DNA from: Rufibacter glacialis
GTDB lineage: Bacteria > Bacteroidota > Bacteroidia > Cytophagales > Hymenobacteraceae
Assembly: GCF_008271745.1 (NCBI RefSeq)
Contig: NZ_VKKZ01000001.1
Span: 120,530-184,529 of the forward strand
Direction: 5' to 3'
Length of the DNA stretch: 64,000 bases
Under the pieces are notes generated by a model, which was not told where the DNA came from, did no database searches, and saw only the letters and a program-made list of their open reading frames with translations. The position numbers and the translations under genes are program-made. Positions 54,477-63,588 of the stretch are shown piece after piece. The stretch's first letter is position 1. Each line of letters starts with the position of its first letter.

Positions 54477-56021
54477 ATGAAAAAACTCGTCCTCTTTCTC
54501 CGGGTATTGCTGGTACCCGCTCTGTTCTTCCTTTTTGTTACTGTTTCCCAGGCCCAGCCTTCGCCTAAGCGCGAGTTCCGAGGTGTCTGGATTGCCACGG
54601 TAGCCAATATTGACTGGCCCAGCCAAAAAGGCCTTTCCCCGGTGACCCAGATGGAGGAATTCCGGTACATTCTGGATGAACACCAGAAAACCGGCATCAA
54701 CGCGGTGGTGGTGCAGGTGCGCCCCACCACTGATGCCCTTTTCCGCAGCACCAAAGAACTATGGTCGCATTGGCTCACTGGCAAGCAGGGTCAGGAACCC
54801 AACCCGCCTTATGACCCGTTGGCGTTCCAGATAGAGGAGGCGCACAAGCGCGGCATGGAGTTCCACGCCTGGTTTAACCCGTACCGGGCTACGCATGACA
54901 CCATCAGCGCCAACATCTCCCCGCAGCACATCACCAAGACCAAACCCGAGTGGTTTATCCAGTACGGCGGCAAGTACTATTTCAAGCCGGGCCTGCCCGA
55001 AGTGCGCCAATACATTGTGGGCGTGATCATGGACGTGGTGCGCAACTATGACATTGACGCCGTCCACTTTGACGACTATTTCTACCCGTACCCCACCAAA
55101 GACACCTTCCCAGATGAGGATGATTTCAAACAGTACGGGGCTAACTTCCAGAACAAAGACGACTGGCGCCGCTACAACGTAGACGAGGTGATCAGGGTCT
55201 TGTCTGATAGCATCAAGAAAGAGAAACCCTACGTGAAATTCGGGATCAGCCCGTTTGGCATCTGGCGGAACAAAACTGCCGACGAACCCCGGGGCTCAGA
55301 CTCCAAGGGCGGTATCACCAACTATGACCACCTGTACGCTGACATCAGAGGCTGGCTGGAGAAAGGTTGGATTGACTATAACGTACCGCAGATCTACTTC
55401 CACTTCGGCCACCCGGCCGCTGACTATGGCAAACTGCTGGACTGGTGGAGCAAGAATGGCTTCGGAAAGCATTTGTACGTGGGGCATGGGCCTTACAAGA
55501 TCAACAATGACCGCGTGTACAAGCAATGGTCAGATCCGTTGGAAACCGGCCGGCAGATCCGCCTGAACCGCCAGACCCCCAACGTGCACGGCAGCGTGTA
55601 TTTCAGTTCCAAGTCGGTGATGGCCAACCCTAACAGAATCCAGGACAGCCTGCGGCAGCACTACTACGCCAACCCGGCCCTGCTGCCTACCATGCCGTGG
55701 TTAGACAGTATTGCACCCTTGACGCCTACTGACCTGAAGGTAGAGAACAGCACCCAAGGCGTTGCTTTGCGTTGGACTGCTCCTGCGGCCGCGGCCGATG
55801 GCAATAAGGCCCGGTACTACGTGGTATACCGGGTGCTGCATGGGCAGAAGGTGAACTTGGAGAACCCGGCTCATATCCTGGCTATTCATCACGGCGGCAC
55901 CACCTATACAGATTCATCGGCGGAAGCCGGGCAACGTTATACCTACGCCGTGACTGCCGTTGACCGCCTGCACAATGAAAGCGGCTTGTCGCGCCCAGTA
56001 GCGGGTAAGCGCAAGAAGTAA
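54477..56021 (+). CDS. GH10-like hydrolase (GHL10/DUF187) with C-terminal Fn3 domain
   Basis: A 514-residue secreted protein. A signal peptide (LVLFLRVLLVPALFFLFVTVSQA) leads into KREFRGVWIATVANIDWPS, the start of the DUF187/glycosyl-hydrolase-like 10 barrel. INAVVVQVRPTTDALF, FHAWFNPYRATHD, AVHFDDYFYPYP and FGISPFGIWRN are further family blocks, with candidate catalytic Asp residues in HFDDYF. From about residue 410 a fibronectin type III-like domain follows (ALRWTAPAAAADG, YYVVYRVLHG, YTYAVTAVDRLHNESG). These proteins are thought to hydrolyse peptidoglycan-type or other glycans, but few have been tested. The adjacent dipeptidase also acts on wall material. Confidence 0.85.
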   Translation: MKKLVLFLRVLLVPALFFLFVTVSQAQPSPKREFRGVWIATVANIDWPSQKGLSPVTQMEEFRYILDEHQKTGINAVVVQVRPTTDALFRSTKELWSHWLTGKQGQEPNPPYDPLAFQIEEAHKRGMEFHAWFNPYRATHDTISANISPQHITKTKPEWFIQYGGKYYFKPGLPEVRQYIVGVIMDVVRNYDIDAVHFDDYFYPYPTKDTFPDEDDFKQYGANFQNKDDWRRYNVDEVIRVLSDSIKKEKPYVKFGISPFGIWRNKTADEPRGSDSKGGITNYDHLYADIRGWLEKGWIDYNVPQIYFHFGHPAADYGKLLDWWSKNGFGKHLYVGHGPYKINNDRVYKQWSDPLETGRQIRLNRQTPNVHGSVYFSSKSVMANPNRIQDSLRQHYYANPALLPTMPWLDSIAPLTPTDLKVENSTQGVALRWTAPAAAADGNKARYYVVYRVLHGQKVNLENPAHILAIHHGGTTYTDSSAEAGQRYTYAVTAVDRLHNESGLSRPVAGKRKK

Positions 56022-56095
56022 GGGCTACCAGGTGAATAGAGGGCGGGGGAGGAGCAATGGCTCCCCGTTTTGAAGCCTTTTTCTAAAAACAATGC

Positions 56096-56127
56096 AAAAA
56101 TGGGAGGCAAGTTAGCCTCCCATTTTT
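56096..56127 (+). terminator. Hairpin terminator after GH10-like gene
   Basis: AAAAATGGGAGGC (56096-56108) and GCCTCCCATTTTT (56115-56127): perfect 13-bp stem with a 6-base loop and T tract. Confidence 0.88.
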
Positions 56128-56141
56128 TATGAATAATTGCG

Positions 56142-56149
56142 TAGTTTTG
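56142..56149 (+). promoter_or_regulatory. -7 promoter element of fumC
   Basis: TAGTTTTG matches the Bacteroidota -7 element TAnnTTTG; it lies 34 bases before the fumC start codon. No good -33 element was seen. Confidence 0.45.
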
Positions 56150-56183
56150 AGGCATCTACTGTATTAACCATTTTCTAAAAGAC

Positions 56184-57581
56184 ATGAGCATACGCATAGA
56201 GAAAGACACTATGGGCCCGGTAGAGGTGCCCGCCGATAAATACTGGGGTGCCCAAACCCAACGCTCCAAAGAGAACTTCACCATTGGCGGTCAGTTGATG
56301 CCGCGTGAGGTGATTGAGGCCTTCGCCATCCTGAAGAAAGCTGCCGCTTACACCAACGCGGAACTAGGGGTATTACCTCAAGATAAAGCAGAGATCATTG
56401 GCCGCGTGTGTGATGAGATCCTGGCCGGAGAACTAGCTGACCAGTTCCCGCTGGTGGTATGGCAGACAGGTTCCGGTACCCAAAGCAACATGAACGTGAA
56501 TGAGGTGGTTGCCAATCGCGCGCACGTGTTGTTGGGAGGCGATTTAATGGATGAAAAAAAGAAAATTCACCCGAACGACGATGTGAACAAGTCACAGTCT
56601 TCTAATGACACATTCCCTACGGCCATGCACATTGCCGGCTATAAGGTAGTGGCTGAGCATACCCTGCCTATGGTGCAGAAACTGCGCGACACGCTGCACG
56701 CCAAGTCACAGGAATACATGCACGTGGTGAAGATTGGCCGTACCCACTTAATGGATGCTACGCCGCTTACCCTAGGCCAGGAACTGTCTGGCTACGTGTC
56801 TCAGCTGGACCACGGCATGCGCGCCCTGCGCAACACCTTGGATCACCTGAGCGAGCTGGCATTGGGTGGCTCTGCCGTAGGTACCGGCCTGAACACGCCC
56901 CAAGGCTACGCCGAACTGGTGGCCCAGAAAATAGCCGAATTCTCTGGCTTGCCCCTGAAAACCGCCGAGAACAAGTTTGAGTCCCTGGCTGCTCATGATG
57001 CCATTGTAGAGACTTCCGGCGCTTTAAAGCAACTGGCGGTAAGCCTCATGAAGATCGCCAACGACATCCGTTTGCTGGCGTCCGGCCCTCGTTCCGGTAT
57101 CGGGGAGATCATCATCCCAGAGAACGAGCCTGGTTCTTCTATCATGCCCGGCAAGGTGAACCCTACCCAGGCCGAGGCCATGACCATGGTTTGCGCCCAA
57201 GTGATCGGAAACGACGTAGCCATCTCCGTAGGAGGGATGAACGGCCACTTCGAGCTGAACGTGTTCAAACCGGTCATGATCTTCAACCTGCTCATGAGCG
57301 CCCGTCTCTTAGCCGATGCCTGTGATTCTTTTGACAAGCACTGTGCCGTGGGCATTGCGCCTAACTACGAGGTGATCAAGCGCCAACTGGAGAACTCGCT
57401 CATGCTGGTGACCGCCCTGAACCCGCACGTAGGCTATGACAACGCCGCGAAAATCGCCAAGAAAGCCCACAAGGAAGGCACCACCCTGCGTCAAGCCGCC
57501 CTTGACCTTGGCCTGCTCACTGATGAGCAGTTCACCCAGTGGGTACGCCCCGAGGATATGATCGGGAGCTTGAAGAAGTAG
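56184..57581 (+). CDS. fumC: Class II fumarate hydratase
   Basis: A 465-residue class II fumarase, which interconverts fumarate and malate in the citric acid cycle in the cytoplasm. The superfamily signature [16 protein letters not shown] is near residue 318, with the catalytic Ser in its flexible loop, and [14 protein letters not shown] carries the catalytic His. [14 protein letters not shown] and [16 protein letters not shown] are the other active-site segments. Length is normal and the end [10 protein letters not shown] is intact. It sits alone with its own promoter and a very strong terminator. A degenerate copy of its last ~300 bases, terminator included, lies 5.9 kb downstream. Confidence 0.96.
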   Translation: MSIRIEKDTMGPVEVPADKYWGAQTQRSKENFTIGGQLMPREVIEAFAILKKAAAYTNAELGVLPQDKAEIIGRVCDEILAGELADQFPLVVWQTGSGTQSNMNVNEVVANRAHVLLGGDLMDEKKKIHPNDDVNKSQSSNDTFPTAMHIAGYKVVAEHTLPMVQKLRDTLHAKSQEYMHVVKIGRTHLMDATPLTLGQELSGYVSQLDHGMRALRNTLDHLSELALGGSAVGTGLNTPQGYAELVAQKIAEFSGLPLKTAENKFESLAAHDAIVETSGALKQLAVSLMKIANDIRLLASGPRSGIGEIIIPENEPGSSIMPGKVNPTQAEAMTMVCAQVIGNDVAISVGGMNGHFELNVFKPVMIFNLLMSARLLADACDSFDKHCAVGIAPNYEVIKRQLENSLMLVTALNPHVGYDNAAKIAKKAHKEGTTLRQAALDLGLLTDEQFTQWVRPEDMIGSLKK

Positions 57582-57625
57582 TCCATTGCCGCTTTCGGCC
57601 TGTTTTTGGGAAACAGGCCAAATAA

Positions 57626-57663
57626 CAGAAATGCCCTTCTGCAGCAGCAGAAGGGCATTTCTG
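57626..57663 (+). terminator. fumC terminator, 17-bp perfect stem
   Basis: CAGAAATGCCCTTCTGC (57626-57642) pairs with GCAGAAGGGCATTTCTG (57647-57663); loop AGCA. A variant of this hairpin follows the fumC fragment at 63544-63577. Confidence 0.9.
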
Positions 57664-57810
57664 TTTTAGGGGGTGCTTTTAATAATAAGTTGGGCTTTGC
57701 ATGATGAAGGTTTTAAAATAATGTTTACACGCAAGTGATTAATGCTATCAATCTTTTCTAAGCATAATCCCCACCAGATTCTGGTGTAGTTTTATCAAAC
57801 AGTGCTTAAA

Positions 57811-57841
57811 CAGAAAGGCCCGCAACTTGCGAGCCTTTCTG
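57811..57841 (-). terminator. Terminator of the susC-susD operon
   Basis: CAGAAAGGC / GCCTTTCTG outer stem with an inner CGCAA / TTGCG stem (57811-57841), 30 bases past the susD stop on the minus strand. Confidence 0.75.
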
Positions 57842-57870
57842 CATGAATTCAATATCTCAGAGGCGGTTTA

Positions 57871-59583
57871 TTACCATCCTGGGTTCTGAGTGAGAGTTAC
57901 TCCCTTTTCTTTATAAAGCACGATCTGATCCAACGGAAGTGGGCTTAAATAGTACTTAGGATCTGTGTTCGTCCTTTGAGTGGCAGCGGTCCAGGCTGGG
58001 GTGATGTACCCCTCTGGATCATTTTGGTCTTTATCCACCACTACACTTGTACTGAGTTTAGGATAATCAGCTTTTCTGATCCAGGCACCCATATTGATTT
58101 CAGGGTTGGTGATGGTGTTAGTATATTCTAACTTCTTCCATCTTTTGAGGTCATCTAACCTGAATCCTTCAAAGACTAACTCAATTCTCCTCTCTCTACG
58201 GATCTCCCAAATAAAAGCAGGAACACTTGGGTCTCTGTCTGGGTCATCATAAGTCTGGCCATTTATTGCTGGCTGACCACCTTTTACTTCTAACTTAGGA
58301 ATATTGATTCCTGGTCTGCTTCTCAAAACATTGATGGATATATCCAAATCACCTTGAGTTACTTCAGGTCCGCCAACAGTAGCTAATTCTGTAACAGCTT
58401 CTGCATAGTTCATCAATACCTCTCCAAAACGAATAACAGGGGCATCAGCATAGCCACCACTCAAACTTCCCTCTGGCAAATCTTTGATCTCCTCATTCAG
58501 GAATTTATGCGTGGCGATTCCAGTAGTAGAATAGTTTCCTGCAATTCCATTTAATCTGAGTTGATCAGAAACAAACGTTTGGGTAATCCTTGGGTCTCTG
58601 TTAGCCATTACTTTGGTGATACCTTTGTCACCTTGGTACACGGTAGAAACCTTGATAGGTAAGCCATCCTTCCCTAAATAGGAATCAATCAAATCCTTTG
58701 AAGGTCCCGTTTGCGGTTCTTTGTTATTATAGCTATTAAGGGCATGGGTAAGAACGCCGGGGGCATACTCTCTATAAAGAATAACCTCTGGGTTTCCTGC
58801 CAGGTTAAGAGAATTGAAAACCTCTCTGTAGTTTCCTAACCTGTATCTTCCTGACTTTATCACCTCATTTGCAGCCCATTTAGAAGCCGCTAGGTATTCT
58901 GCTGCTTTAGCAGAATTGTTATGGTGATATTTCTGCCAAGTTCCTTCAAATAAGAATACTCTTGACATGTAAGCTAATATCACATCTCTGTTAACTGTCT
59001 GCCCTTTTTGACCATTGGTTAGGCGCACATTTTCAACGGCATATTTAAAGTCAGCTAAAACACTGTCCATTACCAAGGTACGGCGGTCACGTGGTTTATA
59101 AAGTTGATCAATATCTGTCTCTAAAAGAGAATTGCTATACCAAGGCACATCACCAAAGCTTTTCACCAAGTCAGAATACTCCAAACCTCTAAAGAAACGG
59201 CCAATGCCTCTCCAGTGATTAATGGCTTCCTGGCTCATAGGCACTGTTTGCACACGATTGATGAAAATATTCGCTTTTCTAACCCAGGTAAAGGTCCATC
59301 CACCACCAGAAGCTGGAACAGCATTGGGGGTAAACTGGACAGGTGTGGTAGGGGCGAAGTCATCATTCAACGCTTGCCCTGTAAAATACCTACCCCACGT
59401 ATTGCCTGATCCGTAGCCGGTAAAATAGGCGGAATAAAACCCATAGGAGAATGTTCTCACACTAGCCTCATTCACCCAATAGGTTTCATCCCTTAATTGG
59501 TCAATTGGGGGGGTCTCAAGAAAATCTTCACAACTAAAAAGGGTTAGCGCAAAGAACAAAATTGATGCTATTCTAATTTTCAT
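57871..59583 (-). CDS. SusD/RagB-family surface nutrient-binding lipoprotein
   Basis: A 570-residue SusD-like protein with lipobox LFSC (Cys18). The segment CEDFLETPPIDQLRDETYW is the usual start of the mature protein, followed by TPR-type helices (NHWRGIGRFFRGLEYSDLVKSFG is printed here in part as RFFRGLEYSDLVKSFG). The C-terminal SusD domain has IWEIRRERRIELVFEGFRLDDLKRW-type residues (key: RRIELVFEG). It forms a lid on its SusC partner, encoded 11 bases upstream, and captures glycans or peptides at the cell surface. No glycosidase, ECF sigma or anti-sigma gene accompanies the pair, so the substrate is unknown. The DNA is visibly more AT-rich than the flanking genes. Confidence 0.93.
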   Translation of the reverse strand: MKIRIASILFFALTLFSCEDFLETPPIDQLRDETYWVNEASVRTFSYGFYSAYFTGYGSGNTWGRYFTGQALNDDFAPTTPVQFTPNAVPASGGGWTFTWVRKANIFINRVQTVPMSQEAINHWRGIGRFFRGLEYSDLVKSFGDVPWYSNSLLETDIDQLYKPRDRRTLVMDSVLADFKYAVENVRLTNGQKGQTVNRDVILAYMSRVFLFEGTWQKYHHNNSAKAAEYLAASKWAANEVIKSGRYRLGNYREVFNSLNLAGNPEVILYREYAPGVLTHALNSYNNKEPQTGPSKDLIDSYLGKDGLPIKVSTVYQGDKGITKVMANRDPRITQTFVSDQLRLNGIAGNYSTTGIATHKFLNEEIKDLPEGSLSGGYADAPVIRFGEVLMNYAEAVTELATVGGPEVTQGDLDISINVLRSRPGINIPKLEVKGGQPAINGQTYDDPDRDPSVPAFIWEIRRERRIELVFEGFRLDDLKRWKKLEYTNTITNPEINMGAWIRKADYPKLSTSVVVDKDQNDPEGYITPAWTAATQRTNTDPKYYLSPLPLDQIVLYKEKGVTLTQNPGW

Positions 59584-59594
59584 GGTTATACAAT

Positions 59595-62500
59595 TTAAAG
59601 GGTTACCTGAAGACCAAATGAAAGGTTCGTTTGGTAAGGGTAAACACGACCAAAGGTAGCTGGGTCATTCAAACCAGAAGTTGTATAATTAACCTCTGGA
59701 TCAATTGGAATATCACCTAATTTATCAAAAGTAAGAAGGTTCTCTCCGCTGAAGTAAACTCGCGCACGCTCAACTTTCACCTTGCTGGTTAACGTTTTCG
59801 GCAATGTATAACCAAATGTCAAGTTCTTAACCCGGGTATAAGAAAGGTCAAGCAGATACTTGGTCTGCGGTAAGAAGTTCCTGAACGTTGTTGATTGTTG
59901 AGCATCTGTAGGACGAGGATAGAAAGCATTAGGGTTCTCTTCTGTCCAATAATCAGTTTGGTGGGCAAAGTAGGTTGCTTCACCAGCTCTGAAACCAGGA
60001 ACTATAATAGCTCCAGATCCCCAGAAGTCACGCTTACCTACTCCTTGGAAAAAGATACTGAAGTCAAATCCTTTCCACTCAGCACCAAGGCGCAAGCCAT
60101 ATTGATAACGAGGAGTTGAATTCCCTATCACTTTTTGATCACCAGGATCAGTAACTGTGCCTGAGCCACGGGTAATTTTACCATCGCCGTTCAGATCCTT
60201 GAATTTTATATCACCTGGACCATAGAAGAACCCGGCATTTTCAAATAAGGTTTGCGTAGCAACTCCCTCTTTCATAACATATTTCCCGCTTCTCAGGATC
60301 AGGTTGCCGCTTGCATCCTGTTCGAAATCCTCTTTAGTGAAATAACGGTCTGTCTCAAACCCCCAAATATCACCAATGATTCTACCGGGTCTGTTAGCGT
60401 TGATGCCTGTGTTGTTAGCGAACTCTGTTACTTCTTCTTTAAAGTCAGACAGCATGGCTGTAGCATTGAAACGCAGCTCATTTTTGAAGGTGTGGGTGAA
60501 ATCAACCGCTAATTCCCAACCAGTAGTAGTTAACTCGCCAAAGTTTCTAAGAGGAACAGGAGAACCCAATGTCACTGGCAGAACTTCTCCTGCACTGTGT
60601 ATGTCAGTAGTTTTTCTTTCATACCAGTCAAAGGTAACGCCGAACTTATCTCTCAAGAATCTTGAATCAAACCCGAAATCCAGAGTAGTTACTGTTTCCC
60701 AAGTAAGACCTTCCTGGATATAAGCAGGAGTTCCTACTTGAGGGGTATTTATTCCACCTATCACCCAATTAGATACACCTGGAGTCATAGTGGAATAGAT
60801 GTTGTTTATATTAGCGTTCTGGTTTCCGATAGATCCCCAAGAACCCCTAAGTTTCAAAAACGTTAACACTGGTTCAGCAAAATCCATGAAAGGCTCTTCT
60901 GTGATGACATAACCGGCCGACATAGATGGGAAAAAGCCCCATTTCTGGCTTCTGGATAATCTAGATGACCCATCATACCTACCGTTCACCTCCAGAAGAA
61001 ACTTGTCTTTGAAAGAGTAGTTAACCCGCCCAAAGAAACCTAGGGTAGTCCACTTATCACGGTTACCTCCTACTAACTGGTCTCCAACAGCTAGAGGTAA
61101 TTCTCCTTGATCAGGATTTAACAAACCTCTTCTCTCAGAATAATTCCACCAATATTCCATCTCCTCTACATCACCTCCGGCTATTATTTTGAAGGAATGG
61201 TCATTGAGGTCTTTTACATAGGTGGCAAAAGCCTTACCCGTTAACATTTCTCTGCGGCTGTTCTCATAGCGAACTTTATCATAGCCAGCTGTTGTATATG
61301 GTCCGTAAGGCCATGTACCTCCACCTGTCCAGTAGTTATAAGCGTTTACAGCTCCACCTGTTTGATGAACTTGACCAGCGGTGTTGTTATAAGTAAAATC
61401 TGCGTCTACTGTTAAGCCTTCAAAGGGTCTAAGGGTTCCACCTACTGAAATCCTTGATAAAGATGATTTATTATCATTCATTTTAGCCTGTTCCACTTCT
61501 GTGATAGCACTTCTGAATGGTTTGCCTTCATAAGTACCGTATGGGAAGTTTACTGGCCATCTGAATAGATAATACCAAGGGTCATAAGTGGCACTGCCAA
61601 AGTTGAATGGTTCAGTGGTGAGGGTGTTGGTGTACATCACTCTAGCTCTTGTATCCAACCAGTCGGTCACACTTGTACTTACATTCATGTTTAGAGTGTA
61701 CCTATTGAACTCATCTGGATTAACCTTTAGAACACCAGTTTGTCCTAAGTAGCCTGCGCCAAGATGGAAAGTGGTTTTTTCACTTCCTCCAGAAACAGAC
61801 AGATCATGCTTTTGCATGGGTGTCCAATCCCGCATGTACATTTCTGCAGGATCCCAAGTTCTGTAAAAAAACAAGCGGCCATTTCTAACCTCGAAGTCAC
61901 GGCCCATCACCATATCAGGGCCTAAGTCTTGGCCACCATATTGACTTTCCCAATCCCGTATTTTCTGAATGGCCAGGTCATCAAAGTAGACACCCACTAT
62001 CCCCATCTCTGTTAATTTAGGATCTGTTCTTCTGGCAGAAGCAAGCGCCATTTCCCCGGCATCTGCCGCATTGGCCATTTCAGGGGTACGGGTTGGCTTG
62101 TTCCAAGAGAAGTTGTTTGAGTAGTTCACCTTTGTTGGTGCTCCTTTCTTGCCTGTTTTGGTAGTAATGAGGATTACACCCCAAGCAGCTCGTGCACCAT
62201 AGATAGAGGCAGAAGCGGCATCTTTCAAAACAGAGATTGACTCAATATCTTCAGGATTCACTAATTGTAAACTAGGTACCTCTACGTTGTCTACTAAAAT
62301 CAGTGGTTGTGCTCCTCCGCTTCCGCTTAGGGTACCTGTCATACCGCGCAAGTTGATAGTTGGGTTCTGCCCGATTTGTCCAGAAGGGCTTGTGATACTT
62401 AGCCCAGGAGTAGTACCCTGTAATGCGCGGCCCACATCTGTGATTGGTCTAGACTCTAACACTTTAGCATCCACTGTAGAAACAGCACTAGTAACGTTGC

Positions 62501-62849
62501 TTCTCTTCTGGGTACCATACCCCACTACTACCACTTCATCAAGGGCTTTAGCATCTGATCCCAATTTCACATCAATAGTACCAGCGGCACCTATTGTATG
62601 TTCCTGCGGTAGCGCCCCGATAAAGCTAAATACCAAGACACTTCCTTGAGCTGCCTGAATGGAATATCTACCCTCAGTATCTGTTGAGGTACCGTTGGTT
62701 GTTCCTTTCACTACTACGCTCACACCAGGCATGGCGGATCCGTCTTCAGAAGAGGTGACCCTTCCGGTAATGGTTTTGCTCTGGGCAAAACCTGCCTGTG
62801 CAATACACAAGCTTAAGGTGAACAGCATTAGCCGTAACATTATTTTCAT
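59595..62849 (-). CDS. SusC/RagA-family TonB-linked outer-membrane transporter
   Basis: A 1084-residue SusC-like transporter. The order is signal peptide (LMLFTLSLCIAQAGFAQ), a carboxypeptidase-regulatory-like domain (ITGRVTSSEDGSAMPGVSVV), a plug domain beginning DEVVVVGYGTQKRSNVTSAV with the typical LQGTTPGLSI and IESISVLKDAASASIYGARA blocks, then a 22-strand barrel ending in TNLSFGLQVTL. It imports large substrates energised by TonB-ExbBD, with the SusD lid encoded next. No STN domain for sigma signalling is present. First gene of a two-gene operon; like susD it is AT-rich relative to the region. Confidence 0.95.
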   Translation of the reverse strand: MKIMLRLMLFTLSLCIAQAGFAQSKTITGRVTSSEDGSAMPGVSVVVKGTTNGTSTDTEGRYSIQAAQGSVLVFSFIGALPQEHTIGAAGTIDVKLGSDAKALDEVVVVGYGTQKRSNVTSAVSTVDAKVLESRPITDVGRALQGTTPGLSITSPSGQIGQNPTINLRGMTGTLSGSGGAQPLILVDNVEVPSLQLVNPEDIESISVLKDAASASIYGARAAWGVILITTKTGKKGAPTKVNYSNNFSWNKPTRTPEMANAADAGEMALASARRTDPKLTEMGIVGVYFDDLAIQKIRDWESQYGGQDLGPDMVMGRDFEVRNGRLFFYRTWDPAEMYMRDWTPMQKHDLSVSGGSEKTTFHLGAGYLGQTGVLKVNPDEFNRYTLNMNVSTSVTDWLDTRARVMYTNTLTTEPFNFGSATYDPWYYLFRWPVNFPYGTYEGKPFRSAITEVEQAKMNDNKSSLSRISVGGTLRPFEGLTVDADFTYNNTAGQVHQTGGAVNAYNYWTGGGTWPYGPYTTAGYDKVRYENSRREMLTGKAFATYVKDLNDHSFKIIAGGDVEEMEYWWNYSERRGLLNPDQGELPLAVGDQLVGGNRDKWTTLGFFGRVNYSFKDKFLLEVNGRYDGSSRLSRSQKWGFFPSMSAGYVITEEPFMDFAEPVLTFLKLRGSWGSIGNQNANINNIYSTMTPGVSNWVIGGINTPQVGTPAYIQEGLTWETVTTLDFGFDSRFLRDKFGVTFDWYERKTTDIHSAGEVLPVTLGSPVPLRNFGELTTTGWELAVDFTHTFKNELRFNATAMLSDFKEEVTEFANNTGINANRPGRIIGDIWGFETDRYFTKEDFEQDASGNLILRSGKYVMKEGVATQTLFENAGFFYGPGDIKFKDLNGDGKITRGSGTVTDPGDQKVIGNSTPRYQYGLRLGAEWKGFDFSIFFQGVGKRDFWGSGAIIVPGFRAGEATYFAHQTDYWTEENPNAFYPRPTDAQQSTTFRNFLPQTKYLLDLSYTRVKNLTFGYTLPKTLTSKVKVERARVYFSGENLLTFDKLGDIPIDPEVNYTTSGLNDPATFGRVYPYQTNLSFGLQVTL

Positions 62850-63179
62850 GATTGAGAATTAAGTGGTACTAGATGATTGTCGTTGTTAATCTGCCGAATT
62901 AAATAAGGGGGACATTATCTCATAGGACGAACGCTTTTAAGAATGGAGGGATAGGCAACTCTTTTGGGATTAAAGTTTTTGCCTTTTGATTGTATACACA
63001 AAGTAAGGGTAAAATTCTCGTGAATCCTCACTTTCATGCTTTTCAGGCTCCAAAAGAGCAAGAGTAGTCTCTAGATATTCCGCATTCCCCAAGTGACCTT
63101 TTATTTTTGATAAATCTGATTTAACCACGTATCCACCAAATCTTATATTTTCAGGTGATTATTTTCAGGGTATAGATTG
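62850..63179. other. Region upstream of susC
   Basis: 330 AT-rich bases. It includes the ORF remnant at 62970-63158. No consensus -33/-7 promoter for susC was found by eye. Confidence 0.5.
62970..63158 (-). pseudogene. AT-rich ORF remnant between susC and the fumC fragment
   Basis: On the minus strand an uninterrupted 62-codon frame without ATG reads in part IRFGGYVVKSDLSKIKGHLG, AEYLETTLALLEPEKHESED and EFYPYFVYTIKRQKL before TAA (62970-62972). The composition (Lys, Glu, Tyr mix) looks like a real protein tail. A GTG near codon 10 could be a start, but the frame is cut off by a stop close to the fumC-fragment junction, so I read it as the C-terminal end of a disrupted gene. No family recognised. 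Confidence 0.4.
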
Positions 63180-63490
63180 ATGATCTTCCACCTGCTCATG
63201 AGCGCCCGTCACCTAGCCGATGCCTGTGATTCTTTTGACAAGCACTGCGCCGTGGGATTGAACCCAACTACGAGGTAATCAAGCGCCTGCTGGACAATTC
63301 GCTCATGCTGGCTTGGGCGCTGAAACCACACGTAGGCTATGACAACGCCGTCAAAATAGCTAAGAAAACCCACAAGGAAGGCACCACCCTGCGCCAAGCC
63401 GCCCTTGACCTTGGCCTGCTTATTGATGAGCAGTTCACGGAGTGGGTACGCCCTGAAGAAGATATGATTGGGAGCTTGAAGAAGTCATAA
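63180..63490 (+). pseudogene. Degenerate copy of the fumC 3' end
   Basis: The stretch begins ATGATCTTCCACCTGCTCATG, equivalent to fumC position 57276, and follows fumC to its stop: [11 protein letters not shown], a one-base deletion near 63258 that shifts the frame, then [20 protein letters not shown] and a tail [13 protein letters not shown] with one extra Glu codon. It lacks about 78% of the gene, so it makes no fumarase. Its own terminator follows. Divergence from fumC is moderate, so this is an old duplication. It lies on the far side of the susC-susD pair. Confidence 0.93.
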
Positions 63491-63543
63491 TAGGAAAACA
63501 ACCGGTGTTTTTAGCCAAATTTGACCTAAACGGCTTATAAAAG

Positions 63544-63577
63544 GAAAGGCCCTTCTGCTGCTGCAGAAGGGCCTTTC
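63544..63577 (+). terminator. Duplicate of the fumC terminator
   Basis: GAAAGGCCCTTCTGC (63544-63558) and GCAGAAGGGCCTTTC (63563-63577), loop TGCT. Same core CCCTTCTGC/GCAGAAGGG as the fumC hairpin, with changed flanks that remain paired, so the hairpin has been kept while diverging. Confidence 0.88.
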
Positions 63578-63588
63578 TTGTTTAGAGA

